DNA of 9,056 nucleotides from an uncultured Thalassospira sp. Its GTDB lineage: Bacteria; Pseudomonadota; Alphaproteobacteria; Rhodospirillales_A; Thalassospiraceae. Shown here in pieces: positions 1 to 5,579 of this stretch. The first letter of the stretch is position 1. Each line of letters begins with the position of its first letter. Where the stretch lies: NCBI GenBank assembly GCA_946885765.1, contig CAMPHD010000105.1, positions 1-9,056 on the forward strand. The letters run 5' to 3'. Under the pieces are notes generated by a model. It made no database searches and was not told the DNA's origin. It was given only the letters and a program-made list of their open reading frames with translations. The position numbers were made by a program, and so were the translations under genes.

Positions 1-304
1 AGAAATTGCGCGTCACCGACATCAGCGGGATCAACGCAAGATCCTGATAGACGGTGGCGATCCCGGCCTTCAGCGCATCGCGGGGGTCGTTGAAATGAAC
101 CTGCTCCCCTTCAAAAAATATCTCCCCGCTGGTCGGCTGATGCACGCCGGACATCGTCTTGATGAAGGTGGATTTTCCGGCGCCGTTGTCGCCCAGGAGA
201 CAATGGCATTCGCCCGCTATCAGATCGATCGAGACGCCGTTCAGCGCGATGACCGAGCCGAAATGCTTGCTGATATTCACCATTTTCAGGATCGGTTCCG
301 ACAT
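1..304 (-). CDS. Sugar ABC transporter ATP-binding protein, N-terminal part only
   Basis: This is the first 101 residues of a CUT2-type (ribose/inositol/fructose class) ABC ATPase that powers sugar import on the cytoplasmic face of the membrane. The gene runs off the left edge. Reading from the ATG at 304-302, the product begins [18 protein letters not shown]. Walker A is G38-D-N-G-A-G-K44-S-T46, and the Q-loop glutamine is Q87 in VYQD. The signature motif, Walker B and the H-loop lie outside the window, so it cannot be said whether this is a single-domain ATPase (about 260 residues) or a duplicated RbsA-like one (about 500). The start codon follows the permease stop after one base, so the two are surely co-transcribed and probably translationally coupled. 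Family assignment is firm; the substrate is inferred only from the neighbours. Confidence 0.93.
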   Translation of the reverse strand, partial: MSEPILKMVNISKHFGSVIALNGVSIDLIAGECHCLLGDNGAGKSTFIKTMSGVHQPTSGEIFFEGEQVHFNDPRDALKAGIATVYQDLALIPLMSVTRNF

Positions 305-305
305 C

Positions 306-1403
306 TCACCGCTCCCCGGTGATGATGCGGCGGATATAGGTGTTCATGATGACGGCAAGGATCAGGATACCGCCCAGGAACACACGGAACAGCGAACTTT
401 CAGCCCCGGCAAAAAACAGCCCCTGCTGAACCACACCGAAAATCAACGCGCCAAGTGCCGCCCCGATGACCGAACCATATCCCCCGGTCAGAAGCGCACC
501 ACCGATCACCACACAGATAATCGCTTCGAACTCTTTCAAAAGCCCGCGGTCTGCTGCGGCCGAACCGAATTCCATCACCTGACAGGTGGCGAAAACCGTG
601 GCACAGAACGCGGTAAACATGAACATCAGGATTTTGACCCGATTAACCGGAACACCGACATAACGCGCTGCCTGCGCATCCCCGCCGGATGCGAAAATCC
701 AGTTGCCGAAACGGGTTTTGGTCAAAAGCCAGTGCCCGAAAATCACCAGAACCACCGCCCAGACCACCAGCATCGGCAGGCCTTCGACAACCGGCTGCCC
801 CTCGCGCGAACCGCGCGTAAAGGTATCTAGCAGGCCAAGATCGGCAAACCACTGGAACAGGTCCTTGAAGATCACGCCACCAAACAGGAAGGCCAGCGGA
901 TCACCCTCTGCGGCTTCCTTAACCCCGCCAATAATCGTCTGGCGCGTGGTCAGGATCGATAGCCAAATGGTCAGACCGCGCAGGATATAAAGGAATGCAA
1001 GTGTAACGATAAAGCTCGGTAACCCGGTCTTGATCACAAGGAACCCGTTTAGCGCGCCAAGCGCGACACAAACGACAAAGGCCGCAATGATCGACAGCCA
1101 CACCGGCCATCCCATATGCACCGACAGAATGGCAATCACTACCCCGGCAAAGCCGATCATCGATCCGACCGACAGATCAAATTCGCCGGCAATCATCAAA
1201 AGACAGGCGCCAACGGCGATAATGGCAAACTGGGCAGAAACCACGCCCCAGTTCTGGACCCCTTCGGGCGAGAACATGCCGCTATCGCCCGCGATCATGA
1301 AGAAGAAAACAAAGACCAGGATCGTGCCGCAAATAGCACCCAGTTCCGGCCGGATCATGGCACGTCGAAGGGTTGAGACTTGCTTGAGCCGCTCGTCCGT
1401 CAT
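306..1403 (-). CDS. CUT2-family sugar ABC transporter permease
   Basis: This 365-residue inner-membrane permease forms the sugar channel. I count about nine or ten hydrophobic segments, for example near residues 22-40, 54-75, 82-95, 103-122, 130-150, 212-230, 255-275, 293-335 and 340-357. The block [12 protein letters not shown] (residues 70-81) matches the conserved GIDLSVGS-type segment of RbsC-like permeases. The segment around residues 230-257 ([12 protein letters not shown]...VPVNRVK) is the usual cytoplasmic loop contacting the ATPase. A hydrophilic stretch at about 155-205 is longer than in RbsC. The start ATG at 1403 has only a weak purine-rich AAAAGAG upstream. The gene lies 75 bp after the binding-protein gene and 1 bp before the ATPase gene. 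It probably acts on a sugar or cyclitol; an inositol-type transporter is the best guess, supported only by resemblance and by the operator sequence. Confidence 0.92.
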   Translation of the reverse strand: MTDERLKQVSTLRRAMIRPELGAICGTILVFVFFFMIAGDSGMFSPEGVQNWGVVSAQFAIIAVGACLLMIAGEFDLSVGSMIGFAGVVIAILSVHMGWPVWLSIIAAFVVCVALGALNGFLVIKTGLPSFIVTLAFLYILRGLTIWLSILTTRQTIIGGVKEAAEGDPLAFLFGGVIFKDLFQWFADLGLLDTFTRGSREGQPVVEGLPMLVVWAVVLVIFGHWLLTKTRFGNWIFASGGDAQAARYVGVPVNRVKILMFMFTAFCATVFATCQVMEFGSAAADRGLLKEFEAIICVVIGGALLTGGYGSVIGAALGALIFGVVQQGLFFAGAESSLFRVFLGGILILAVIMNTYIRRIITGER

Positions 1404-1436
1404 GACATCACTCTTTTAATGGCAGGTGAGTTTTGC

Positions 1437-1464
1437 CAGGGGGCGGCCAGATGCCAGCCCCCTG
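1437..1464 (-). promoter_or_regulatory. Intercistronic stem-loop between binding protein and permease genes
   Basis: A perfect 8-bp inverted repeat, CAGGGGGC (1437-1444) and GCCCCCTG (1457-1464), encloses a loop with a further GGC/GCC pair (1445-1447 and 1453-1455). No T-run follows on the transcribed strand, so it is not a standard intrinsic terminator. In sugar ABC operons such hairpins after the binding-protein gene commonly protect the upstream mRNA from 3' exonucleases, or partly stop transcription, giving more binding protein than permease. That role is inferred here. Confidence 0.6.
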
Positions 1465-1478
1465 ACGGGAGGTTACAC

Positions 1479-2420
1479 TTAACGGAATTCGCCAGCGTAT
1501 TTTTCAACAAGCTCGATATTGTCCTTGGTAATAAAACCAGGACCGGAATTGATGTTGCCGGACGGCAGAACACCATATCGTGCATAGTTGGTCAGGATGA
1601 CAACCGGCAGGTACCCCTGAAGGTAAGGCTGCTGATCGATGGCGAAATTGATCTCGTCATTCTTGATTGCTTCGGCAATTTCACCCGAAAGATCAAACGT
1701 GCCAAATATGATCTGACCGGCAAGACCGGCATCACGAACGGCGGCCAGCGTCGGATGCGCCGAATTCGGACCAAGGGTCAGGATCGCATCGACATCCGAA
1801 TTGGTGTTCAGATAGGCTGAGACCTTGTTTTTAACTTCCGACGGGTCCATGCCGCTATCGATCATCTGGCTGCCAAGTTCGACACCAAGTGCATCGGCAA
1901 AGCCACGGCAACGTTCAACCGATGCCGGGTTGGTGATGTAATGGTTCACACAGACAAATGATTTTGCACCGGCTGCTGCGGCCCGTTTGCCCGCCCCGAA
2001 ACCGGCATCATATTCCGGCTGGCCAACATGCATCAGCGCGCCAAGCTCGGCCGACTGTTCAACCGTACCCGAATTGATCGTGATCACTGGAATACCGCGA
2101 TCAACCGCATCCATGATCGGGCCTTTAAGCACGTTGAAATCGGCGATGGTAACGATAATGCCATCCGGGTTGGTGGCCGCCGCCTGCTCGACAATACGGG
2201 CCATATCGGCCAGATCGCCGGTCGGCGGGTTACGGTAATCAACCGTGACTTCCATCTGGTCGCCTGCGACCTTGATGGCATTCTTGATGGTGTTCCACCA
2301 GCTGTCCGAGTCCGGTGCATGGCTGATCAGAACGAATTTTTCACCTTCTGCCGATGCCGTACCGGTCAATCCGGCAAAAGCAATCGCAGCGGCCGCAATT
2401 GCGGTCAAAGTCTTCTTCAT
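1479..2420 (-). CDS. Periplasmic sugar-binding protein of the ABC transporter
   Basis: This is a 313-residue periplasmic binding protein of the ribose/inositol (Peripla_BP_4) class. It captures the substrate and delivers it to the permease. It opens with a typical Sec signal peptide: MKK, an Ala-rich hydrophobic core, and a probable cleavage after A24 (TASA|EGEK). The mature part begins with FVLISHAPDSDSWW and later shows the family's alternating beta/alpha pattern, with DGIIVTIAD, GIPVITINSG and DAILTLG strands. The start at 2420 is well supported by GGGAGG six bases upstream. An operator-like palindrome lies about 150 bp upstream and the RpiR-type regulator gene beyond it. The N-terminal segment resembles alphaproteobacterial binding proteins annotated for inositol-like sugars; this is from memory and not proven. 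The ligand therefore remains open. Confidence 0.92.
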   Translation of the reverse strand: MKKTLTAIAAAAIAFAGLTGTASAEGEKFVLISHAPDSDSWWNTIKNAIKVAGDQMEVTVDYRNPPTGDLADMARIVEQAAATNPDGIIVTIADFNVLKGPIMDAVDRGIPVITINSGTVEQSAELGALMHVGQPEYDAGFGAGKRAAAAGAKSFVCVNHYITNPASVERCRGFADALGVELGSQMIDSGMDPSEVKNKVSAYLNTNSDVDAILTLGPNSAHPTLAAVRDAGLAGQIIFGTFDLSGEIAEAIKNDEINFAIDQQPYLQGYLPVVILTNYARYGVLPSGNINSGPGFITKDNIELVEKYAGEFR

Positions 2421-2476
2421 CGTTAGCCTCCCTAGTGGCTTTGAAACGGGGTCACATGTTGCGCCCCGATGCGTCG

Positions 2477-2494
2477 ACTGAATGTTCAGTGAAC
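2477..2494. promoter_or_regulatory. Overlapping dyads in the binding-protein gene leader
   Basis: Two overlapping palindromes share bases here: ACTGAA-TG-TTCAGT (2477-2490) and GTTC-AGT-GAAC (2484-2494). They lie 57-74 bp upstream of the binding-protein start codon, between it and the RpiR-like operator. They could bind a second regulator or form a small RNA hairpin. No regulator is recognised. The sequence differs from the RpiR-type palindrome, so it is not a third copy of that site. Confidence 0.35.
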
Positions 2495-2540
2495 GGTCCG
2501 GCCTGTGATTTTTTAAGGCGTCACTTTTACCGGGCCTCGC

Positions 2541-2562
2541 TTCGGGGTCAGATTGCCCCGAA
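2541..2562 (-). promoter_or_regulatory. GC-rich hairpin downstream of the rpiR-type gene / in the binding-protein leader
   Basis: This is a perfect 7-bp inverted repeat, TTCGGGG (2541-2547) and CCCCGAA (2556-2562), with an 8-base loop. On the minus strand it lies about 50 bp past the regulator's stop codon and 120 bp before the binding-protein ATG. It lacks a T-run on that strand, so it is a weak terminator candidate. It may instead be a leader hairpin of the transporter mRNA. Confidence 0.4.
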
Positions 2563-2570
2563 TTCGATAT

Positions 2571-2588
2571 ATGGAATTTTTATTCCAT
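2571..2588. promoter_or_regulatory. Operator-like palindrome before the transporter operon (RpiR-type site 1)
   Basis: An 18-bp dyad with perfect 7-bp arms, ATGGAAT (2571-2577) and ATTCCAT (2582-2588), surrounds TTTT. Its core reads GGAA-N6-TTCC, the motif I recall for the RpiR-type inositol repressor IolR of Sinorhizobium. It sits in the AT-rich 194-bp gap between the regulator and binding-protein genes. The same architecture recurs at 3504-3521 with one changed base per arm. On the minus strand both copies are preceded by the 9-mer ATCAAAATA. It is best read as the binding site by which the adjacent regulator controls the transporter operon. Confidence 0.7.
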
Positions 2589-2614
2589 TTTTATTTTGAT
2601 GCAACAAATTTTTT

Positions 2615-3439
2615 CTATTCCGCTGTCTGATCCCGCTTTGCGCCGATTGCCACCGCCAGCGAAATCGCCAGCGAAAGCGTGGCCGACAGCGCCCTGAATG
2701 CGCCAACATCAACTTCGGATACTGCAAGGGTCAGGGCATCAATCCGGCGAAGCGGGCTGGTCATCGTATCGGTAATCGCCACCACCGGGTTGCCGAGTCC
2801 CCGTGCATAGGCCGCCAGATCGATGGTTTCCTGCGAATAGGGCGCAAAGGTAATGGCGATCATCACATCGCCCTTTCGGATGGCGTGACGCGGGTTAAGC
2901 TTCCCCACCCCGTCATGCAGAACCGCCGGGATATCCATCTTTTCAAACGCATAGGATAAATAACTCGCGACCGGAAAGGCGCGCCTGAAGCCGACAATAT
3001 GGATCATCGGGGCCGCGGCCAGCACATTGACCGCATCCTCAAGCAAACCGGCATCGATTGATGATGCCAGATTTTCCAGCGACAGGCGCCCGGCCTCGAC
3101 AAATTCCGCCAAAAGCGCACTGGGGCTATCGGCCCCGCTTGCCCGCAGATTTTCCAATCGCGTCGCATAATCGGGCCATTTCTGGGCATATGTTTCGCGA
3201 AACATCTTCTGCATTTCGGAAAAACCCGAAAAACCCAGCAACTGGCAAAACCGCATGAAGGCGGATGGTTGCACCCCGGCCCCGACCGAAAGTTCCGCCA
3301 CGGTCGAAACCGCAATACGGTCGGTATTCTGGGCCACGAATTCGGCACATTGCCTCAACCTCTTGGGCATTGCCTCCGATATTTCAGCCAGCCGATGATT
3401 GAATTCCTCAAGCGATACCGGCGCGGTTTGGTCCGTCAT
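2615..3439 (-). CDS. RpiR/MurR-family transcriptional regulator (HTH + SIS)
   Basis: This is a 274-residue regulator of sugar-phosphate or cyclitol metabolism. The N-terminal HTH_6 domain spans about residues 10-90. It includes the FVAQNTDRIAVSTVAELS stretch and the recognition region QPSAFMRFCQLLGFSGFSEMQ, typical of RpiR proteins. The C-terminal SIS domain (about 125-260) carries MIHIVGFRRAFPVASYLSYA, and KGDVMIAITFAPYSQETIDL followed by NPVVAITDT. SIS domains bind phosphosugars, so the inducer is probably a phosphorylated or otherwise early intermediate of the imported sugar. I start at ATG 3439 because AGGAAA lies upstream at good spacing. The longer reading frame from 3496 has no ribosome-binding site, adds a low-complexity lysine/threonine stretch and would begin close to the operator. 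It is divergent from the dehydrogenase gene. A palindrome in its own promoter region suggests autoregulation. Confidence 0.9.
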   Translation of the reverse strand: MTDQTAPVSLEEFNHRLAEISEAMPKRLRQCAEFVAQNTDRIAVSTVAELSVGAGVQPSAFMRFCQLLGFSGFSEMQKMFRETYAQKWPDYATRLENLRASGADSPSALLAEFVEAGRLSLENLASSIDAGLLEDAVNVLAAAPMIHIVGFRRAFPVASYLSYAFEKMDIPAVLHDGVGKLNPRHAIRKGDVMIAITFAPYSQETIDLAAYARGLGNPVVAITDTMTSPLRRIDALTLAVSEVDVGAFRALSATLSLAISLAVAIGAKRDQTAE

Positions 3440-3503
3440 GGCGTACGGGTTTCCTGTTTTTGTTTTTGCTTGACGCTGGATGTATTCCATGATCATCCAT
3501 TTT

Positions 3504-3521
3504 ATAGAATAAAAATTCTAT
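3504..3521. promoter_or_regulatory. Operator-like palindrome in the divergent promoter region (RpiR-type site 2)
   Basis: An 18-bp dyad with perfect arms ATAGAAT (3504-3510) and ATTCTAT (3515-3521) flanks AAAA. It is the same design as the 2571-2588 site, with GGAA changed to AGAA and TTCC to TTCT. It lies 27 bp before the dehydrogenase ATG and 64 bp before the regulator ATG. On the minus strand it overlaps a TATAAA-like -10 (complement of 3501-3506). Its own arm TAGAAT resembles a -10 on the plus strand. A protein bound here could block both divergent promoters. Confidence 0.68.
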
Positions 3522-3548
3522 TTTGATATCGGCAGGGAGTCCAGCGAA

Positions 3549-4676
3549 ATGGCATCAATCGGAATAGGCCTGATCGGCACCGGTTTCATGGGCAAGGCGC
3601 ATGCGCTTGCATTTGGCGCGGTGCGCGCCGTGATGGGCGATGTTCCCGATGTGCGGCTTGAACTGCTGTGCGACACCCCGGCGGACAAGGCCCAAACCAT
3701 GGCCGATCAGTTCGGTTTTGCCCGCGCCACCGATGACTGGAAGGCGATGATTGCCGATCCGGCGGTTGATATCGTCTCGATCACCACCCCAAATATGCTG
3801 CATTTCGACATGGCATTGGCGGCGATTGCCGCGGGCAAGCATGTCTATTGCGAAAAGCCGCTTGCCCTGACACTCGATCAGGCACGCGCGATGCGCGATG
3901 CAGCGCGCAATGCCGGGGTCAAAACCATGGTCGGCTACAATTACATCAAAAACCCCGCCTTCACCCATGCCTGTAAATTGCTCCGCGAGGGTGCGATTGG
4001 CGATATCGTGCATTTCCGCGGCTGGGTGGACGAAGATTATCAGGCCAATCCCGAACTGCCCTGGACCTGGCGCAGCACGATTGCCGATGCCGGATTGGGG
4101 GCGTTGGGGGATATGGGATGCCATCTGGTATCGATGACCTATGGCCTTGTCGGCCCGATCGACAGCCTGATTGCCGATATGCAGACCGTTCACGATACCC
4201 GCCCGCTGGCCGATGGATCGGGTCGGGCAAAGGTCGAAAACGAGGATACCGCAACCGCCCTTGTCCGCTTCGCCAGCGGTGTTCAGGGCAGCATCTCGAC
4301 CTCGCGTTCGGCATGGGGCCGCAAAAGTCGGCTGGCGTGGGAAGTCCACGGCACCAGGGGCATGCTGTGCTTTGATCAGGAACGCATGAACGAATTGCAG
4401 CTTTATCGCAACGATGGCCCGGCGGCAAAGCAGGGCTTCACCACCATCCTGACCGGCCCCGAACATCCGCCTTATGGCAATTTCTGCCCCGCACCGGGTC
4501 ATCAGCTTGGCTTCAACGACCTCAAGGTCATCGAAGCCGCTGCCCTGCTGCGCGCCATCCGCGACAATCACGCCGCCTATCCGGGCTTTGACGATGCGTT
4601 CGAGTTTGAAAAGGTCATTCACGCGGTTGCCATGTCGGCCCGCGAGGAACGGCGCGTAAAAATCGACGACCTGTAA
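3549..4676 (+). CDS. Gfo/Idh/MocA-family NAD(P)-dependent oxidoreductase
   Basis: This 375-residue cytoplasmic dehydrogenase belongs to the glucose-fructose oxidoreductase / inositol dehydrogenase family. The N-terminal Rossmann fold has G10-T-G12-F-M-G15 for the dinucleotide. The family's C-E102-K103-P104-L motif supplies the usual catalytic lysine. G187-D188-M-G-C-H192 supplies the Asp and His of the DxxxH pair, matching the Lys/Asp/His triad of inositol dehydrogenase. Length is normal for the family. The start at 3549 has AGGGAG at good distance. It is transcribed away from the regulator and shares the operator at 3504-3521, so it probably oxidises the imported sugar or cyclitol, or a 3-keto derivative. 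The exact substrate (myo-inositol, an isomer, another sugar) cannot be told from sequence alone. The enzyme is not close enough, to my eye, to canonical IolG to give that symbol. Confidence 0.9.
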   Translation: MASIGIGLIGTGFMGKAHALAFGAVRAVMGDVPDVRLELLCDTPADKAQTMADQFGFARATDDWKAMIADPAVDIVSITTPNMLHFDMALAAIAAGKHVYCEKPLALTLDQARAMRDAARNAGVKTMVGYNYIKNPAFTHACKLLREGAIGDIVHFRGWVDEDYQANPELPWTWRSTIADAGLGALGDMGCHLVSMTYGLVGPIDSLIADMQTVHDTRPLADGSGRAKVENEDTATALVRFASGVQGSISTSRSAWGRKSRLAWEVHGTRGMLCFDQERMNELQLYRNDGPAAKQGFTTILTGPEHPPYGNFCPAPGHQLGFNDLKVIEAAALLRAIRDNHAAYPGFDDAFEFEKVIHAVAMSAREERRVKIDDL

Positions 4677-4687
4677 CGTAACGGTCG

Positions 4688-4704
4688 CTTCGGTATCACC
4701 GAAG
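4688..4704. terminator. Hairpin between convergent genes
   Basis: CTTCGGT (4688-4694), loop ATC, and ACCGAAG (4698-4704) form a perfect 7-bp stem between the stop codons of the plus-strand dehydrogenase (4676) and the minus-strand DUF3008 gene (4710-4708). The position is right for a bidirectional terminator. There is no T-tract on either side, so it may be only a 3'-end protecting hairpin. Confidence 0.45.
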
Positions 4705-4707
4705 GGC

Positions 4708-4896
4708 TCAGGAATCCGACTTATGTTCGGGTTTCCCCTTCCGCTTGCCCGATGCCAGCTCCTCAAGCTCCTGCTCGGACATGGTTTCTTCCATCTCTTT
4801 CGCAGCACCTTTAAGCTCGCTTTTCTTCTTCTCACCCCGTTTGACCGAAAGCGCCAAACCGGCCGCCATCTGCTGTGCTTTGGATTTTGCAGGCAT
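4708..4896 (-). CDS. Small DUF3008-type protein
   Basis: This is a 62-residue, highly charged, lysine- and glutamate-rich soluble protein. The sequence begins MPAKSKAQQMAAGLALSVKR and ends with SGKRKGKPEHKSDS. It carries the SELKGAAKEMEETMSEQELEELAS core that I recognise from the DUF3008 family (MPAKSKAQQ... KRKGLPEHK) of widespread small bacterial proteins of unknown function. No membrane segment or cysteine is visible; the middle is probably helical. The ATG at 4896 is chosen because CAGGGA lies about eight bases upstream and the family starts at MPAKS. The open frame extends further upstream (to about 5070), but that part looks noncoding. It is convergent with the dehydrogenase gene and has a striking inverted repeat just before the ribosome-binding site. 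There is no obvious functional link to either neighbour. Confidence 0.85.
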   Translation of the reverse strand: MPAKSKAQQMAAGLALSVKRGEKKKSELKGAAKEMEETMSEQELEELASGKRKGKPEHKSDS

Positions 4897-4910
4897 TGTA
4901 TCGTCCCTGA

Positions 4911-4940
4911 TTGATGTTTGCCCTATTTGCCAAACATCAA
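4911..4940 (-). promoter_or_regulatory. Perfect 10-bp inverted repeat upstream of the DUF3008 gene
   Basis: TTGATGTTTG (4911-4920) and CAAACATCAA (4931-4940) are exact reverse complements separated by ten bases. The repeat ends 14 bp before the DUF3008 ATG, directly upstream of the CAGGGA ribosome-binding site. It could be a protein operator over the promoter or, if transcribed, a leader stem-loop affecting translation. TTTGCC also occurs twice in direct orientation inside it (4917-4922 and 4926-4931). No known regulator motif is recognised. Confidence 0.6.
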
Positions 4941-5259
4941 AACGGTCGGGAAGTTCCGAAAAGACGATAAAATCGCTGCCACAAAGGCAGATTTTTCTGA
5001 TTTTGGCGGCATGGATGTGAAACCAGCTACGTCTTTCATCCTCTGGTATGATCAAATATCCACGAAGCAAGTTTGGAACGACTTTCCGACCGAAATCCCG
5101 ATGTTACACTCTTGCGTCGCAATTTTACTGTGTGATTGCCTCAAGGTTCCTGCCACCTGCCTTCCAATTCGCAATAGATTTTCAAATCTTTTTAATCGCT
5201 CGTTGTTCATCAAGGGCGAATGAAGAGCAGGTTACCTGCCGCATGAAAAGAGGGAGACT
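4941..5259. other. Noncoding stretch with minor dyads
   Basis: No convincing gene is seen on either strand; the open frames here have atypical composition and no ribosome-binding sites. The stretch is more AT-rich than the flanking genes. It holds two short dyads: AGATTT-TC-AAATCT (5176-5189), followed by four T's, and GCAGGT-T-ACCTGC (5227-5239). The first has an AT-only style stem with a two-base spacer and is more operator-like than terminator-like. The second lies just outside the structured region that follows and could mark a regulatory site or an element boundary. Promoters for the DUF3008 gene (leftward) and for the RNA or gbc operon (rightward) should lie here, but none is clear. Confidence 0.4.
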
Positions 5260-5503
5260 TTGGGTGCAATTGATAGCCCGTGCCATGCACGAGACTGGCA
5301 ACCCGCATGCGGGAACCTGTCTTGCCCGTATTGGCCGCCCTGTAATTGACAGCGCGGGCTATGCCGGACTGTGCCAACAGGGGCCAATACCAGGCGATTT
5401 TCTGTCCTCTGGCTGCTTCCGTGACGAGCGCCCGAAACCTGCTGGCAATCGCGCCAGTCGGATGAAAGTCGCAGCATCCTGTTTCCTTGCACCCAAGACA
5501 GGT
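5260..5503 (+). ncRNA. Large structured noncoding RNA candidate with pseudoknot, upstream of gbcA
   Basis: The stretch is dense in complementary segments. Helix A pairs TTGGGTGCAA (5260-5269) with TTGCACCCAA (5487-5496). Helix B pairs ACCTGTCTTG (5315-5324) with CAAGACAGGT (5494-5503). A and B cross, giving an H-type pseudoknot or two alternative folds; only three bases are shared. Within lies helix C, GTATTGGCC (5328-5336) with GGCCAATAC (5382-5390), continued after a 2-base bulge by CCTGT/ACAGG (5339-5343, 5377-5381). Smaller hairpins are CGTGC/GCACG (5279-5291), CCCGCATGCGGG (5302-5313), CTGGC/GCCAG (5442-5457) and GGATG/CATCC (5460-5479). GCTGC/GCAGC (5412-5416, 5471-5475) may add a longer pair. 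No protein-like frame runs through it. The strand is inferred from the gbc genes; the helices themselves do not fix it. The class is unknown. An orphan HEARO/IscB omega RNA is one possibility, a gbc leader element another. No IscB or TnpB gene is present. Confidence 0.55.
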
Positions 5504-5517
5504 CCATTATCTATAAT
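5487..5517 (+). promoter_or_regulatory. Possible sigma-70 promoter for gbcAB
   Basis: TATAAT (5512-5517) is a perfect -10 hexamer 62 bp before the gbcA ATG. The best -35 is TTGCAC (5487-5492) at a long 19-bp spacing, so a weak or activator-dependent promoter is implied. The -35 falls inside the 3' strand of the structured region. If this promoter is used, the gbc mRNA starts near 5524, after the RNA structure. Confidence 0.35.
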
Positions 5518-5523
5518 TCCGCA

Positions 5524-5540
5524 AGGACCGACAAAGTCCT
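5524..5540 (+). promoter_or_regulatory. Small leader hairpin before gbcA
   Basis: AGGAC (5524-5528) and GTCCT (5536-5540) form a 5-bp stem with loop CGACAAA about 40 bp before the gbcA ATG. It would be at the very 5' end of an mRNA started from the TATAAT at 5512, where it could protect the end. Its role is unproven. Confidence 0.3.
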
Positions 5541-5579
5541 CTCTTTCGTGGTACCGCTTAGACGCCGAGGTATCTGATC

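Noticed and set aside
3484..3490. ATTCCAT, identical to one arm of operator site 1
   Set aside because: The partner arm is missing at the required spacing, so it is at most a half-site and probably chance.
3440..3496. 19-residue upstream extension of the RpiR-type regulator
   Set aside because: The ATG at 3496 has no ribosome-binding site and adds a non-conserved basic stretch, whereas the ATG at 3439 has AGGAAA upstream.
3555..4835. 426-residue minus-strand open frame
   Set aside because: Antisense to the dehydrogenase gene, whose motifs are unmistakable, and it also runs into the DUF3008 gene; composition is that of a shadow frame.
5240..5505. Known riboswitch or housekeeping RNA (cobalamin, TPP, glycine, RNase P, tmRNA, SRP)
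   Set aside because: None of the core conserved sequences that I know for these classes is visible, for example the RNase P GAGGAAAGTCC segment or the cobalamin box.
5232..5507. 91-residue minus-strand open frame in the structured region
   Set aside because: Rich in scattered Arg, Ser, Cys and Trp, no domain, no ribosome-binding site; a by-product of the structured sequence.
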